NCBI RefSeq assembly: GCF_001423495.1
Contig: NZ_LMOG01000005.1
Span: forward strand, 379-64,378
Reading direction: 5' to 3'
DNA: 64,000 nucleotides
Source: Xanthomonas sp. Leaf131
GTDB taxonomy: Bacteria > Pseudomonadota > Gammaproteobacteria > Xanthomonadales > Xanthomonadaceae
Under the pieces are notes generated by a model, which saw nothing but the letters and a program-made list of their open reading frames with translations, was not told the origin of the DNA and ran no database searches. This document shows positions 1-9,380 of this stretch, piece by piece; position 1 is the stretch's first letter, and every line of letters starts with the position of its first letter. The translations under genes were made by a program, and so were the position numbers.

Positions 1-68
1 TTTACCCAGCTTCGCCACCATGTCCACCGCGTCGGCAACATCGCCGGCCTCGCTTATCGGATATCTGC

Positions 69-884
69 ATGCCTGAGCTGCCCGAAGTTGAAACCACCCT
101 GCGCGGCCTCGCCCCGCATCTGGTTGACCAACGGATTCATGGTGTCATCCTGCGGCGACCGGACCTGCGTTGGCCCATTCCCAAGCAAATCGAGCAGCTG
201 CTTCCTGGGGCCACCATTACCAACGTGCGCCGGCGTGCCAAGTATCTGTTGATCGATACCGATGCTGGCGGCAGCGCGTTGCTGCATCTTGGAATGTCCG
301 GAAGTTTGCGCGTGCTGCCGGGCGATACGTTGCCGCGGACCCATGATCACGTAGATATCAGCCTGCAGAATGGACGCGTGCTGCGCTTCAACGATCCGCG
401 CCGATTCGGTTGTCTGCTGTGGCAATCCGATACGCAAACCCATGAGTTGCTTTCCACCCTCGGCCCAGAACCATTATCTGACGCATTTACTGGCGATTAT
501 CTGCATGCACTGGCGCGTGGTCGTCGTGCGGCGGTCAAGACCTTTTTGATGGATCAAGCGGTCGTGGTCGGCGTCGGCAATATTTACGCTGCCGAAAGCC
601 TGCACCGGGCAGGAATCAGCCCGTTGCGTGAGGCCGGCAAAGTGTCCTTGGACCGCTACCGGCGCTTGGCCACAGCGGTAAAAGATATTCTTGGATATGC
701 GATTCAACGCGGCGGCACCACGCTGCGTGATTTCATCAGTCCCGACGGTGCGCCTGGCTACTTCGAGCAGGAACTCACGGTGTACGGGCGCGAAGGTGAA
801 GCCTGCAAGCAGTGTGGACATGTGTTGAAACACGCCACGATTGGTCAACGCGCGACGGTGTGGTGCAGTCGTTGCCAGCGTTGA
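69..884 (+). CDS. mutM: Formamidopyrimidine-DNA glycosylase (Fpg/MutM)
   Basis: This base-excision repair enzyme removes 8-oxoguanine and ring-opened purines and nicks the abasic site. The 271-aa protein begins with the family's N-terminal catalytic motif MPELPEVET (Pro2 is the Schiff-base nucleophile, Glu3 the acid). It has the helix-two-turn-helix region VVVGVGNIYAAESLHRAGI and ends in a four-cysteine zinc finger (CKQC...CSRC, about residues 247-270). Length and motif order match full-length MutM. The gene stands alone, and the next gene follows after 184 bases. Confidence 0.97.
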   Translation: MPELPEVETTLRGLAPHLVDQRIHGVILRRPDLRWPIPKQIEQLLPGATITNVRRRAKYLLIDTDAGGSALLHLGMSGSLRVLPGDTLPRTHDHVDISLQNGRVLRFNDPRRFGCLLWQSDTQTHELLSTLGPEPLSDAFTGDYLHALARGRRAAVKTFLMDQAVVVGVGNIYAAESLHRAGISPLREAGKVSLDRYRRLATAVKDILGYAIQRGGTTLRDFISPDGAPGYFEQELTVYGREGEACKQCGHVLKHATIGQRATVWCSRCQR

Positions 885-1068
885 ACGGCGGCTAGGCAAC
901 ACGCGTTGATCGAACTACCAAGGTCCAGTTCTGGATCAGCTACGACAGGTGGCGAGTAACCCTCGGATAACAGCAACAGGCGCGCTTGGAACCGCATTGG
1001 CCGATCGCTCGCTGGTGCGTTGCCGTGCATCGCGCCACAATCGTGGCGTCCTGCGATTGGAGTCGTAC

Positions 1069-2172
1069 ATGCCCGCCTCACTGCGCTGCTTCATGCCGAT
1101 CATGCTTGTTGGTGCATTCGCGTTACAGCTTGCAGCGCGCGCAGATGCCGATGAGCTTGCGTCCAGCATCAAACCTGCAGTTGAGCGTATCCGGTTGCAC
1201 AACGAGGTTGTCGAACTCAGTGCCACGCCAGCGTTCGGTGGGCGTATGCTGTCGTTCAATTTGCGTGGGCAACCCAACGTGCTGAAGGTGGGTAAGGCGG
1301 TTGATCAGCAGCCCACGCCGGAGGTCTCTGCTGCTGCAGGCGATCTCCCGTATCTCGGCCACGATGTCTGGGTTGGGCCGCAGAGTCAGTGGTGGCTGCA
1401 TCAACAGGTCAACCTCACGCGTCAAGCCGCAGCTGCGGTGTGGCCGCCGGATCCGTACCTGTCGTTGGCCACCACACGTGCTGTCACACGCGGTGGCGAG
1501 CAACTGATACTGGAGGGCGTACCTAGTCCGGTCACCGGCGTGCAGTTGCGCAAGCGCATTGCCCTCTCATCGACACGGGCCGATACAGTGGAGCTGGAGG
1601 CCACTGCACGCAATATCCGCAAAGAGCCGATCGCCTGGGATCTGTGGTTCAACACGCGGGTTGCCGCCAGTACGCGGGTTTTCGTCCCGGTGGCCAATGC
1701 GGCTGATATCCGCGTCCAGCCGCCGACGGAAGCCGGCACGGTGGCGCCGTCGTATCGGCACCACGAGGGCGTCTTCGTGCTGAGTGCCGATACACGGCAG
1801 GACGAGCTGATTCAGCGCGGCAAACTGCTGTTGCAGCCGTCGGCTGGCTGGATGGCAGGTTTTGCCGGTGATCAGGTGCTGGTGATTCGCTTTGCGCATC
1901 AGCCACAGGTGGCCATCCACCCTGAGCAAGGGCAGGTGGAGCTGTACCTGGATGCGCCGCCACAGCATCCCGAGCAAGGGCTGCTGGAAATGGAGGTGCA
2001 TGCGCCGTATCGGCAACTTGCGCCGGGTGCGCAAATGCAGGCGCTGGAGCAGTGGACCTTGCTGCGCTACAGCGGGCCGGATGAGCAGCAGGCGCAGCAA
2101 CAGTTCCTGTGCAGCAAGGCGAAAGAGCTGGGATTGATCAACGCCTGCGCGCCTTCTTCTACGGCGCCCTGA
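1069..2172 (+). CDS. Exported DUF4380-like hypothetical protein
   Basis: This 367-aa protein has a Sec signal peptide (LRCFMPIMLVGAFALQLAARA, cleavage near residue 24). The open frame extends 40 codons further upstream. I place the start at the ATG at 1069 because only that start puts the hydrophobic segment at the N-terminus. The body is beta-rich, with RIRLHNEVVELSATPAFGGR at its start, as in DUF4380 and galactose-mutarotase-like folds. It probably acts in the periplasm on or near carbohydrate, but no catalytic residues can be assigned. The next gene, opgD, also encodes an exported protein and starts 61 bases downstream, so the two may be cotranscribed. Confidence 0.8.
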   Translation: MPASLRCFMPIMLVGAFALQLAARADADELASSIKPAVERIRLHNEVVELSATPAFGGRMLSFNLRGQPNVLKVGKAVDQQPTPEVSAAAGDLPYLGHDVWVGPQSQWWLHQQVNLTRQAAAAVWPPDPYLSLATTRAVTRGGEQLILEGVPSPVTGVQLRKRIALSSTRADTVELEATARNIRKEPIAWDLWFNTRVAASTRVFVPVANAADIRVQPPTEAGTVAPSYRHHEGVFVLSADTRQDELIQRGKLLLQPSAGWMAGFAGDQVLVIRFAHQPQVAIHPEQGQVELYLDAPPQHPEQGLLEMEVHAPYRQLAPGAQMQALEQWTLLRYSGPDEQQAQQQFLCSKAKELGLINACAPSSTAP

Positions 2173-2233
2173 GCTGCGCATTCACCTCGATGCCGGGCTG
2201 TGGCTATGATGTCGCCATTCCCTGATCAGATCG

Positions 2234-3841
2234 ATGCGCATGCAACGACGCCACTTCCTGAAAAATGCCGCTGCCGCTCTGGCCGCGCTCGGTTTGCCGG
2301 CGTTGCCGCAATGGGCGTTGGCGGCCAAGGCGGTAGGACTGCGTCGGTTGGGGCAGCCGCAGCCGTTCGACTATGCCTGGCTCAAAGGCCAGGCGCAGGC
2401 GTTGGCCAAGGCGCCGTACAAGAGCCACAAGCAGGTATTGCCGGGACCGTTGGAAGCGTTGAACTGGGATCAGTACCAGTCGATCCGCTACCGCCAGGAC
2501 CACGCCTTGTGGGCCGATGGCAATGGCAAGTTCCAGGCGAAGTTCTTCCATCTGGGGCTGTATTTCCATACCCCGGTGCATATCTACGGCATCGTCGATG
2601 GCAAGGCGCAACAACTGGCCTACGACCCTGCGGCGTTCGATTACGGCAGCAGTGGTCTGGGCGGCAAGCAGTTGCCCAAGGACTTGGGCTTTGCGGGCTT
2701 TCGCCTCAATACACGCAAGGACACCGATCGCGATTTTTCGGCGTTTCTGGGAGCGAGCTATTTCCGTGCGGTGGGCAAGGAAGGTCAGTACGGACAGTCG
2801 GCGCGTGGGTTGGCGATCGATACCGGAACGGGCGGGCCGGAAGAGTTTCCGGACTTCATCGCCTATTACCTGGAGCAGCCTGCGGACGATTCGGACACCG
2901 TGGTGGTGTACGGCCTGCTCGACTCGCCCAGCGTTGCCGGCGCGTATCGTTTTGCCATCACCAATGGCGAGGTCCTAGTGATGGACATCGACAGCGCGCT
3001 GTATCCGCGCAAGGCCATCGAGCGGCTCGGCATCGGCCCGTGCACCAGCATGTACCAGGTGGGCGAAAACGACAGCCGGATGGATTGGGACTGGCGCCCG
3101 GAGATCCACGACACCGACGGCTTGGCGATGTGGACCGGCGGCGGCGAGTGGATCTGGCGGCCGTTGTGCAACCCGCCGCAGCTGCGTTTCAACATGTTCG
3201 TCGATGAGAATCCGCGCGGGTTCGGGCTGCTGCAGCGCGATCGCAATTTCGACCATTACCAGGACGATGGCGTGTTTTACGAGAAGCGCCCGTGTCTGTG
3301 GGTGGAGCCGAAAAGCGGTTGGGGCAAGGGCTCGGTGCAACTGGTCGAAATTCCGACTGTGGACGAGACCTTCGACAACATCGTGGCGTTCTGGAATCCG
3401 CAGGCCAAGCCGCAGCCGGGGCAAGAGCTGCTGATGGGGTATCGGTTGTACTGGGGCGCGCATCCGCCAGCCAGCTCGCCGTTGGCGCAGTGCGTGGCCA
3501 CGCGTACCGGCCTGGGCGGCATCGTCGGGCAGAAGCGCAGCCATTTTTCCTGGCGGTTTGCGGTGGATTTCGCGGGTGGCGACCTGGCTGCATTGGTCAA
3601 GGATTCCAAGACCAAGGTCGAGGCGATCATCCAGGTGTCGCGTGGCACCACCGAAATCGTGTCGGCGCGTCCCCTGCACGAGCTCAAGGGCTATCGGGCG
3701 ATGTTCGACCTGGTGCCGCCGGACGAGGGCACCCAGCAGATCGATATCCGTCTGTTCCTGCGCGCCAACGGCAAGCCGCTGACCGAAACCTGGCTGTACC
3801 AATGGACGCCGCCGCCGGCGAGCGAGCGCAAGATCTACTAG
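2234..3841 (+). CDS. opgD: Glucan biosynthesis protein D (OpgD/MdoD), Tat-exported
   Basis: This 535-aa periplasmic protein belongs to the MdoG/OpgD family, which shapes the backbone of osmoregulated periplasmic glucans. The N-terminus carries a twin-arginine signal (QRRHFLKNAAAALAALG), so export of the folded protein by Tat is expected, as for E. coli OpgD. The body has family-typical stretches such as QYQSIRYRQDHALWADG and SYFRAVGKEGQYGQSARGLA. A second in-frame ATG at 2240 is an equally good start because neither has a strong Shine-Dalgarno. The gene converges with the histidine kinase gene on the other strand. Confidence 0.95.
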   Translation: MRMQRRHFLKNAAAALAALGLPALPQWALAAKAVGLRRLGQPQPFDYAWLKGQAQALAKAPYKSHKQVLPGPLEALNWDQYQSIRYRQDHALWADGNGKFQAKFFHLGLYFHTPVHIYGIVDGKAQQLAYDPAAFDYGSSGLGGKQLPKDLGFAGFRLNTRKDTDRDFSAFLGASYFRAVGKEGQYGQSARGLAIDTGTGGPEEFPDFIAYYLEQPADDSDTVVVYGLLDSPSVAGAYRFAITNGEVLVMDIDSALYPRKAIERLGIGPCTSMYQVGENDSRMDWDWRPEIHDTDGLAMWTGGGEWIWRPLCNPPQLRFNMFVDENPRGFGLLQRDRNFDHYQDDGVFYEKRPCLWVEPKSGWGKGSVQLVEIPTVDETFDNIVAFWNPQAKPQPGQELLMGYRLYWGAHPPASSPLAQCVATRTGLGGIVGQKRSHFSWRFAVDFAGGDLAALVKDSKTKVEAIIQVSRGTTEIVSARPLHELKGYRAMFDLVPPDEGTQQIDIRLFLRANGKPLTETWLYQWTPPPASERKIY

Positions 3842-3852
3842 AGCAGAGGGAC

Positions 3853-3877
3853 GTCGCGCAAAGGCACGCTGCGCGAC
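3853..3877. terminator. Hairpin between convergent opgD and kinase genes
   Basis: This is a perfect 8-bp inverted repeat (GTCGCGCA ... TGCGCGAC) with a 9-nt loop, 12 bases after the opgD stop. No T-tract follows on either strand, so it may only be an mRNA end-protecting structure. Confidence 0.3.
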
Positions 3878-4021
3878 CGATAAGGGGCGCGATCGTCAGG
3901 CACGTGTCAACAGCACAGTGAGGATGGTCGGCCGATTTCGAGTGTCGATTGCGGCTGCGTGACAGCCGCATAGTCACTGACCCGGCGAGGTCTGGCTGAT
4001 GCGTCGCCCACGCGCCCGGGT

Positions 4022-5266
4022 TCAGGCCGGGGTTGAGCTATCGACCAGTTGCATGCGCGCACGCGGGCGCACGCAGGCCAGCTCCACACGGAAGCAGGTG
4101 CCGTCCTTGCCGCTGGTGATGCGCAGTTCGCCTTGATGAGCCTGGGCGATCTGGGCGGCCATATGCAGGCCCAGATCGACTTCCGGCAACGCGCGTCCGC
4201 CGGTGTGTACGTGGGTGGAGGCGTGCAGCACGTCGAGCCGGCGCGGGTCGATGCCGTCCAGGTTGCAGACTTCGATGCGCAGGCGGCCGTGCTCGGTGAC
4301 CGCGATGGCCTTGATCAGTGAGCTCTGCTGGCCCTGCACCACGGCGTTGATCATCAGGCTGCCGAACATCTGCGCCAGACGCACCGCGTCGCCATGCACC
4401 GGCTCGTCGATGGCCACATGCGTGGACAGCACCTGGTTCGGGTAGGCGGCGCGGGTTTCGTCGACGACCTGCGAGAGCGCATCGAGCAGGTCGCTGCCGT
4501 TGCCGTAGTCCAGCTGCAGCCAGTCGCGTTCGATGCCGCGTGCGAAATCGGAAGCAAAGTCGATCAGTTCTTCCATGCGCCGCAGGCTGCGCTGCATCGA
4601 GCGGATCGCACCGCCCTGGCGTTGGTTGGGCGGGTCGATGACCAGCACGTCCACCACCGCATGCATGGACTGCAGCGGGTTGCGCAGGTCGTGGCCGAGA
4701 ATGCCGATGAACTCTTCGCGCAGGCGCGCCGAGGCGCCCATGCGGCCCAGTTCGCTGCGCGCCCGACGCGACTCCTGTGCGCTTTCTTCGGCACGCTGCT
4801 CGGCCTGGATCTGCGCTGCCAACAGTTGCGCCAGCAGCTCGACCTTTTCCACCATCGGTGCGTCCATGACGCGCGGTAATGGGTCCAGCGCGCACAAGGT
4901 GCCGAACACGCTGCCGTCGTCGAACTTGATCGGCACCGAGACATAGCTTTCGAAGCCGTAGAGACGGGGCGTGGGGTGATCGCGGAAGACCGGGTGCTCG
5001 GAGGCATGGCCGAACCACAACGCGTTGCCCTGGGTGCGCACGCTGTCGCAGAAGGTGGTGACCAGGGGCAGCTCGTCGCCAGGTGCCAGGCCGAACGACA
5101 GGTTGTCGTGTACCTGGCAGGTGATCCAGCGCGTATCGGTCACGCGCGCGACGGCGGCAAAGCCCATGCCGGTCAGACGAGTGAGAATGGTCAGCACATC
5201 GGGAACCGACGATAGCCGGCCAACGCGCGCGATGTCTGCGCGTAATTCGGGAGGAAGCGGACCCAT
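4022..5266 (-). CDS. GAF-domain sensor histidine kinase
   Basis: This 414-aa cytoplasmic kinase has no membrane segment. Domains in order are a GAF sensor (about residues 20-155), a short coiled linker rich in Glu/Arg/Ala, a HisKA dimerisation domain with H-box GHDLRNPLQ (phospho-acceptor His192), and a HATPase region (about 285-400). The ATP-binding end is atypical: the N-box region reads FGSLMINAVVQG, and a canonical DxGxG G1 box is not visible. A recognisable glycine-rich stretch EVDLGLHMAAQIAQAHQGEL remains. No response regulator is adjacent, so it is an orphan kinase with unknown partner. Either the ATPase is divergent or activity is reduced. Confidence 0.88.
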   Translation of the reverse strand: MGPLPPELRADIARVGRLSSVPDVLTILTRLTGMGFAAVARVTDTRWITCQVHDNLSFGLAPGDELPLVTTFCDSVRTQGNALWFGHASEHPVFRDHPTPRLYGFESYVSVPIKFDDGSVFGTLCALDPLPRVMDAPMVEKVELLAQLLAAQIQAEQRAEESAQESRRARSELGRMGASARLREEFIGILGHDLRNPLQSMHAVVDVLVIDPPNQRQGGAIRSMQRSLRRMEELIDFASDFARGIERDWLQLDYGNGSDLLDALSQVVDETRAAYPNQVLSTHVAIDEPVHGDAVRLAQMFGSLMINAVVQGQQSSLIKAIAVTEHGRLRIEVCNLDGIDPRRLDVLHASTHVHTGGRALPEVDLGLHMAAQIAQAHQGELRITSGKDGTCFRVELACVRPRARMQLVDSSTPA

Positions 5267-5709
5267 ATATTGCCTCCCGACAAATGGATGATCGCAAGTT
5301 TACAGGACGGCGGTTGAGCTTGGCTGCGTTTAAATCGCTGCAACTCCGCGGCAACGATACGCTTGTTGGTGCGTGGCGGATATGCAGCGCGTTTGCATGC
5401 CCTGCAGGGTTTAGCAGTGCATAAAGTGCCTATATCGGCTTGAATGCAGCGTGCGCGGATTGCTGAATTCTTCAGCCTGGTTCAGTTGATCAGCGTCGAC
5501 TGCCGAATCGCCTGCGCATGTGTTCGGACGGCTGATCTAATGGATGCTGACGCCGGTTTATTGGGCAATGTTTCATCGCGATGCAAAGTGGTGACAGCAG
5601 CACGCTGCTGCGTGCGTCAGTGCCCTGAGACACTCTGCAAGATGGAAAAGTATCGCTGCATCGGCATGCACCGATGCCTTGTGCACCCGGTGCAGCCACG
5701 TGGTCCGGC
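5267..5709. other. Intergenic region between tdk and the histidine kinase gene
   Basis: This 443-bp stretch has no convincing gene. Both neighbours are on the minus strand, so it holds the 3' end of the tdk transcript (hairpin at 5658-5677) and presumably the kinase promoter. The part nearest the kinase is relatively AT-rich. Confidence 0.6.
5658..5677 (-). terminator. Possible terminator downstream of tdk
   Basis: A perfect 7-bp inverted repeat (GCATCGG / CCGATGC, 6-nt loop) lies 33 bases past the tdk stop. On the minus strand it is followed within about 8 bases by ACTTTTCC. The T-run is short, so the call is moderate. Confidence 0.4.
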
Positions 5710-6345
5710 TTACGAGGCCGCAGGCGGCAATGGCAATGCAATCTGCAGCGGGTCGATGCGGCCTTCGCCGCGCATGATCTTCTTGAACTCGGCGCGGCTG
5801 ACCGACACGTAGCGCTCGTTGCCGCCGATCTCCACTTGCGGGCCGTCCTGCACCGCATGCCCTTGCGCGTCCACGCGCACGGTCATGGTGGCCTTGCTGC
5901 CGCTGTGGCAGATGGTCTTGATCTCGTCCAGTTCGTCAGCCCAGGCCAGCAGGAACTGGCTACCCTCGAACAGCTCGCCGCGGAAGTCGGTGCGCAGGCC
6001 GTAACACAGCACCGGCACGCGCAGGCGGTCGACCACCTCGCTCAACTGCCAGACCTGTGCGCGGTTGAGGAACTGCGCCTCGTCGACCAGCACGCAGTGC
6101 AGCGGGCCTTCGGCCTGGATATCGCGTTCGATCAGCTGCTGCAACTCGGTGTCGCGATCGAAGGTGCGCCCGTCCGCGCGCAGGCCGATCCGCGAAGCGA
6201 CCACGCCGCTGCCGGCGCGGTGATCGAGCTTGGGCGTGAGGATCAACGTGCGCATGCCGCGTTCGCGGTAGTTATGCGCGGACTGCAGCAAAGTGGTGGT
6301 CTTGCCGGCATTCATTGCCGAGTAGTAGAAGTAGAGCTTGGCCAT
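5710..6345 (-). CDS. tdk: Thymidine kinase (type II)
   Basis: This enzyme phosphorylates thymidine to dTMP in the pyrimidine salvage pathway. The 211-aa protein has the P-loop SAMNAGKTT near residue 9, the Walker B-like LVDEAQFL, and the lasso-region motif GGNERYVSV. Type II kinases normally carry four zinc-binding cysteines near the C-terminus. Here the first pair reads ICHSGSKA and the second pair position reads VSVSRAEF, so only one cysteine remains and the structural zinc site is probably absent. I do not expect this to abolish activity because the catalytic motifs are intact. Confidence 0.95.
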   Translation of the reverse strand: MAKLYFYYSAMNAGKTTTLLQSAHNYRERGMRTLILTPKLDHRAGSGVVASRIGLRADGRTFDRDTELQQLIERDIQAEGPLHCVLVDEAQFLNRAQVWQLSEVVDRLRVPVLCYGLRTDFRGELFEGSQFLLAWADELDEIKTICHSGSKATMTVRVDAQGHAVQDGPQVEIGGNERYVSVSRAEFKKIMRGEGRIDPLQIALPLPPAAS

Positions 6346-6458
6346 TGGATGATTTTACCGGGCCAGGTGGCGTGCGGTCATGGCTTGCCGCATGAACCGA
6401 CGCCGGCGGCCTGCCCGACGCGGCGCCGGTACAATGGCCCGCTCTGTCGGAAGCCCCT

Positions 6459-8435
6459 ATGCACGGTCTCAATCCCCCGCAAAGCGCCGCAGTGCTGCAC
6501 TGCGAAGGTCCCTTGTTGGTGCTGGCCGGTGCCGGCAGCGGCAAGACGCGCGTGATCGTGGAAAAGATCGCGCACCTGATCGCCATTGGTCGCTATCCAG
6601 CCAAGCGCATCGCTGCGATCACCTTCACCAACAAGTCGGCCAAGGAAATGCGCGAGCGCGTGGCCAAGCGCATCCGTGGCGATGGCGCCGAGGGGCTGAC
6701 CATCTGCACCTTCCATGCGCTGGGGTTGAAGTTCCTGCAGATCGAGCACGCCGCCGCCGGTTTGAAGCGCGGCTTTTCGATCTTCGATTCCGACGATGCC
6801 GCCGCCCAGATCAAGGACCTGATGCACGGCGCCAAGCCCGATGCGATCGAGGACGCCAAGAATCTGATCTCGCGGGCCAAGAACGCCGGCATGTCGCCCG
6901 AACAGGCAATGGCTGCCGCACGCAGCAACCGCGAAAAGGAAGCCGCCAGCCTGTACGAGCGCTACCAGGCGCGGCTGACCACCTTCAACGCGGTGGACTT
7001 CGACGATCTGATCCGCCTGCCGGTGCAGATTCTGGAAGGCAACGACGAGATCGTGATGGGCTGGCGCGAGCGCATTGGCTATCTGCTGGTGGACGAGTGC
7101 CAGGACACCAACGATGCGCAATATCGCCTGCTGAAAATGCTGGCCGGGCCGCGCGGCAACTTCACCTGCGTGGGCGACGACGACCAGAGCATTTACGCCT
7201 GGCGCGGCGCCAATCCGGAGAATCTGCAGCAGATGGGGCGCGATTATCCAGCACTGGAAATCATCAAGCTCGAACAAAACTACCGCTGCTCCAATCGTGT
7301 GCTGCGCGCGGCCAATGCCTTGATCGCGCACAACCCGCACGAGCATTTGAAAACGCTGTGGAGCGATCAGGCCGACGGCGAGCGCATTCGCGTGTGGGAA
7401 TGCCGCGACAGCGAGCACGAGGCGGAAAAGGTCGCCGCCGAGATCTCGTTTCTGGGCACCGCCAAGCAGGTGCCGTGGAGCGATTTCTGCATTCTGTTCC
7501 GCGGCAATTTTCAATCGCGGCCGCTGGAAAAAGCGCTGCAGCTGCTGCGCGTGCCGTATCACCTGACCGGTGGCACTGCGTTTTTGGAGCGGCAGGAAGT
7601 CAAGGACGTGTTGTCGTGGCTGCGGCTGATCGTCAATCCCGAAGACGACGCGGCGTTCTTGCGTGCGGTGCAGTCGCCCAAGCGCGAAGTCGGTGCGACC
7701 TCGCTGGCGCGATTGGCCGAACTGGCCAGTGCGAAGTCGGTGCCGATGTCGCGTGCGGCCGAATCGATGGGCGCGCTGCAGCACTTGCCGCCGCGTGCGG
7801 CCAATGGCCTGAGTGCGTTCACCGACATCCTGCGCGATATGCGCGAGCATTCGGCCACAATGCCGGCCGGCGAGCTGGTGCGCACCCTGGCCGAAAAATC
7901 CGGCCTGCTCAACGACCTGCGCAACCAGTCCAAGGACGAAACCGGCTTTCAGCGCCGCAAACGCAATCTGGACGAATTAGCCGAGTGGTTCGAAGGCGGC
8001 CCGCGTGGCGCAAGCGCCAGCGATCTGGCCGCGCAGCTGGCACTGTTGTCGCGCAACGACAAGGACGATGGCGGCAACCAGGTGCGCATGATGACCATGC
8101 ACGCGTCCAAGGGTCTGGAGTTTCGCTATGTCTTCATCGTCGGCTGCGAAGACGGCGTGCTGCCGCATGAAGTGAGCCTGGAAGAAGGCAACCTGCAGGA
8201 AGAACGCCGCTTGTTGTACGTGGGCATCACCCGCGCCAAGCAACAGCTGTGGATGAGCCACAGCAAGTTGACGCGCAAGTTCGGCGAGCATGTGCGGCTC
8301 AAGCCAAGCCGCTTCTTCGACGAGATTCCGGCCGAAGAACTGCAGCGCGATGGCGCCGACCCGGTGGCCGATGCCGAGCGCAAGAAAGAGCGTGCCAGTG
8401 CAGGGTTGGCGGCAATCCAGGCGTTGTTCGACTAA
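6459..8435 (+). CDS. rep: ATP-dependent DNA helicase Rep (SF1, UvrD/Rep family)
   Basis: This 658-aa 3'-5' helicase helps restart stalled replication forks and clears proteins from DNA. SF1 motifs appear in order: I (LAGAGSGKTRVI, about residue 24), Ia (AAITFTNKSAKEMRERV), II (LLVDECQDTN), III (VGDDDQSIYAWRGA), IV (LEQNYRCSNRVL), V (MTMHASKGLEFRYVFIVG) and VI (LYVGITRAK). Length is normal for Rep and shorter than UvrD. It starts 113 bases from the divergent tdk gene, so both promoters share that gap. Confidence 0.96.
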   Translation: MHGLNPPQSAAVLHCEGPLLVLAGAGSGKTRVIVEKIAHLIAIGRYPAKRIAAITFTNKSAKEMRERVAKRIRGDGAEGLTICTFHALGLKFLQIEHAAAGLKRGFSIFDSDDAAAQIKDLMHGAKPDAIEDAKNLISRAKNAGMSPEQAMAAARSNREKEAASLYERYQARLTTFNAVDFDDLIRLPVQILEGNDEIVMGWRERIGYLLVDECQDTNDAQYRLLKMLAGPRGNFTCVGDDDQSIYAWRGANPENLQQMGRDYPALEIIKLEQNYRCSNRVLRAANALIAHNPHEHLKTLWSDQADGERIRVWECRDSEHEAEKVAAEISFLGTAKQVPWSDFCILFRGNFQSRPLEKALQLLRVPYHLTGGTAFLERQEVKDVLSWLRLIVNPEDDAAFLRAVQSPKREVGATSLARLAELASAKSVPMSRAAESMGALQHLPPRAANGLSAFTDILRDMREHSATMPAGELVRTLAEKSGLLNDLRNQSKDETGFQRRKRNLDELAEWFEGGPRGASASDLAAQLALLSRNDKDDGGNQVRMMTMHASKGLEFRYVFIVGCEDGVLPHEVSLEEGNLQEERRLLYVGITRAKQQLWMSHSKLTRKFGEHVRLKPSRFFDEIPAEELQRDGADPVADAERKKERASAGLAAIQALFD

Positions 8436-8639
8436 GAGAGAAAACGACGCCACTGCGCTCACCGTCAGGCAGGTGGTGTCGAGGTTGGATGCGACGCGAT
8501 CGCTCGATGTGACGGCCCCGTACGCACGGCCTGGTCGTGGAGGACGCTCTGGCAACCGTTCCGGGTGCGTCATTCTTGCCTGCGCGCGCGTCAGCAGGCT
8601 TGCCAGTCACGCATCTGCGCGGCAGTCTGGTTTTCCCTG

Positions 8640-9191
8640 ATGCCGGAGTGCGCTGTGGCTGTTGTGATCGAAACCCCTCGTTTGCGCCTGCGCACGCTCG
8701 ATCCCGAGCACGATGCCGATGCGGTGCTTGTGCTGGTCAACGACCCCGGTTTTATCGCCGGCATCAATGATCGCGGCGTGCGTACGCGCGAGCAGGCGCG
8801 CGATCATCTGCGTGAGTGGGCGCAGGCGCACCAGGAAAAATTCGGCTTTGCGCACTGGGCGGTGGAGACGCGCGACGAGGGCGCGTTTGCAGGCACGTTG
8901 GGCTTGTTGTGCCGCGATACCTTGCCGGTGCCGCATATCGGATTCGCACTGTTGCCTGCGTATCGCGGCAAGGGCTATGTGAGCGAAGCCGGGCGTGCGG
9001 TGCTGGACTATGCGCGCGATGTGCTGGGGTTGTCGCAGCTGTGCGCGATCGTGTCGCCGGACAATGCCGATTCGATCCGTGCGCTGGAAAACCTCGGGTT
9101 GCAGCGGCAAGGCCTGCGCGTGTTGAGCCAGGAGGCCGATCCGGTGCTGTATTACACGATCGATCTTGTGCCCGTCGGCATGCAAAGCTGA
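8640..9191 (+). CDS. GNAT-family N-acetyltransferase (RimJ/RimL-like)
   Basis: This 183-aa protein opens with the ETPRLRLRTLDPEHD strand-helix typical of RimJ/RimL-type GNATs and carries the acetyl-CoA loop HIGFALLPAYRGKGYVSEAG (Q/RxxGxG/A motif). It ends with SPDNADSIRALENLGLQR. The substrate is not predictable; the family covers ribosomal N-termini and small molecules. The start is uncertain: ATG at 8640 or GTG at 8664, just before the conserved IETPRL, are both possible. It stands alone on the plus strand. Confidence 0.88.
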   Translation: MPECAVAVVIETPRLRLRTLDPEHDADAVLVLVNDPGFIAGINDRGVRTREQARDHLREWAQAHQEKFGFAHWAVETRDEGAFAGTLGLLCRDTLPVPHIGFALLPAYRGKGYVSEAGRAVLDYARDVLGLSQLCAIVSPDNADSIRALENLGLQRQGLRVLSQEADPVLYYTIDLVPVGMQS

Positions 9192-9380
9192 GCGTGCCGC
9201 CGCCACCCTGCCGTCTTATCTCATGGTCAAAGTGGCTACAAAACCTGGCGAGTGTTGGTCAGCTCGGCGCGGACGGCGCGGAGCAACCGCCGGAGGGGTA
9301 CATGAGGGGCCGAACACCGATGACACCTGCCTGATGGTGAGCGCGGTAAATTTGTTCGCCACTCCAACAAGGACGCCCGC

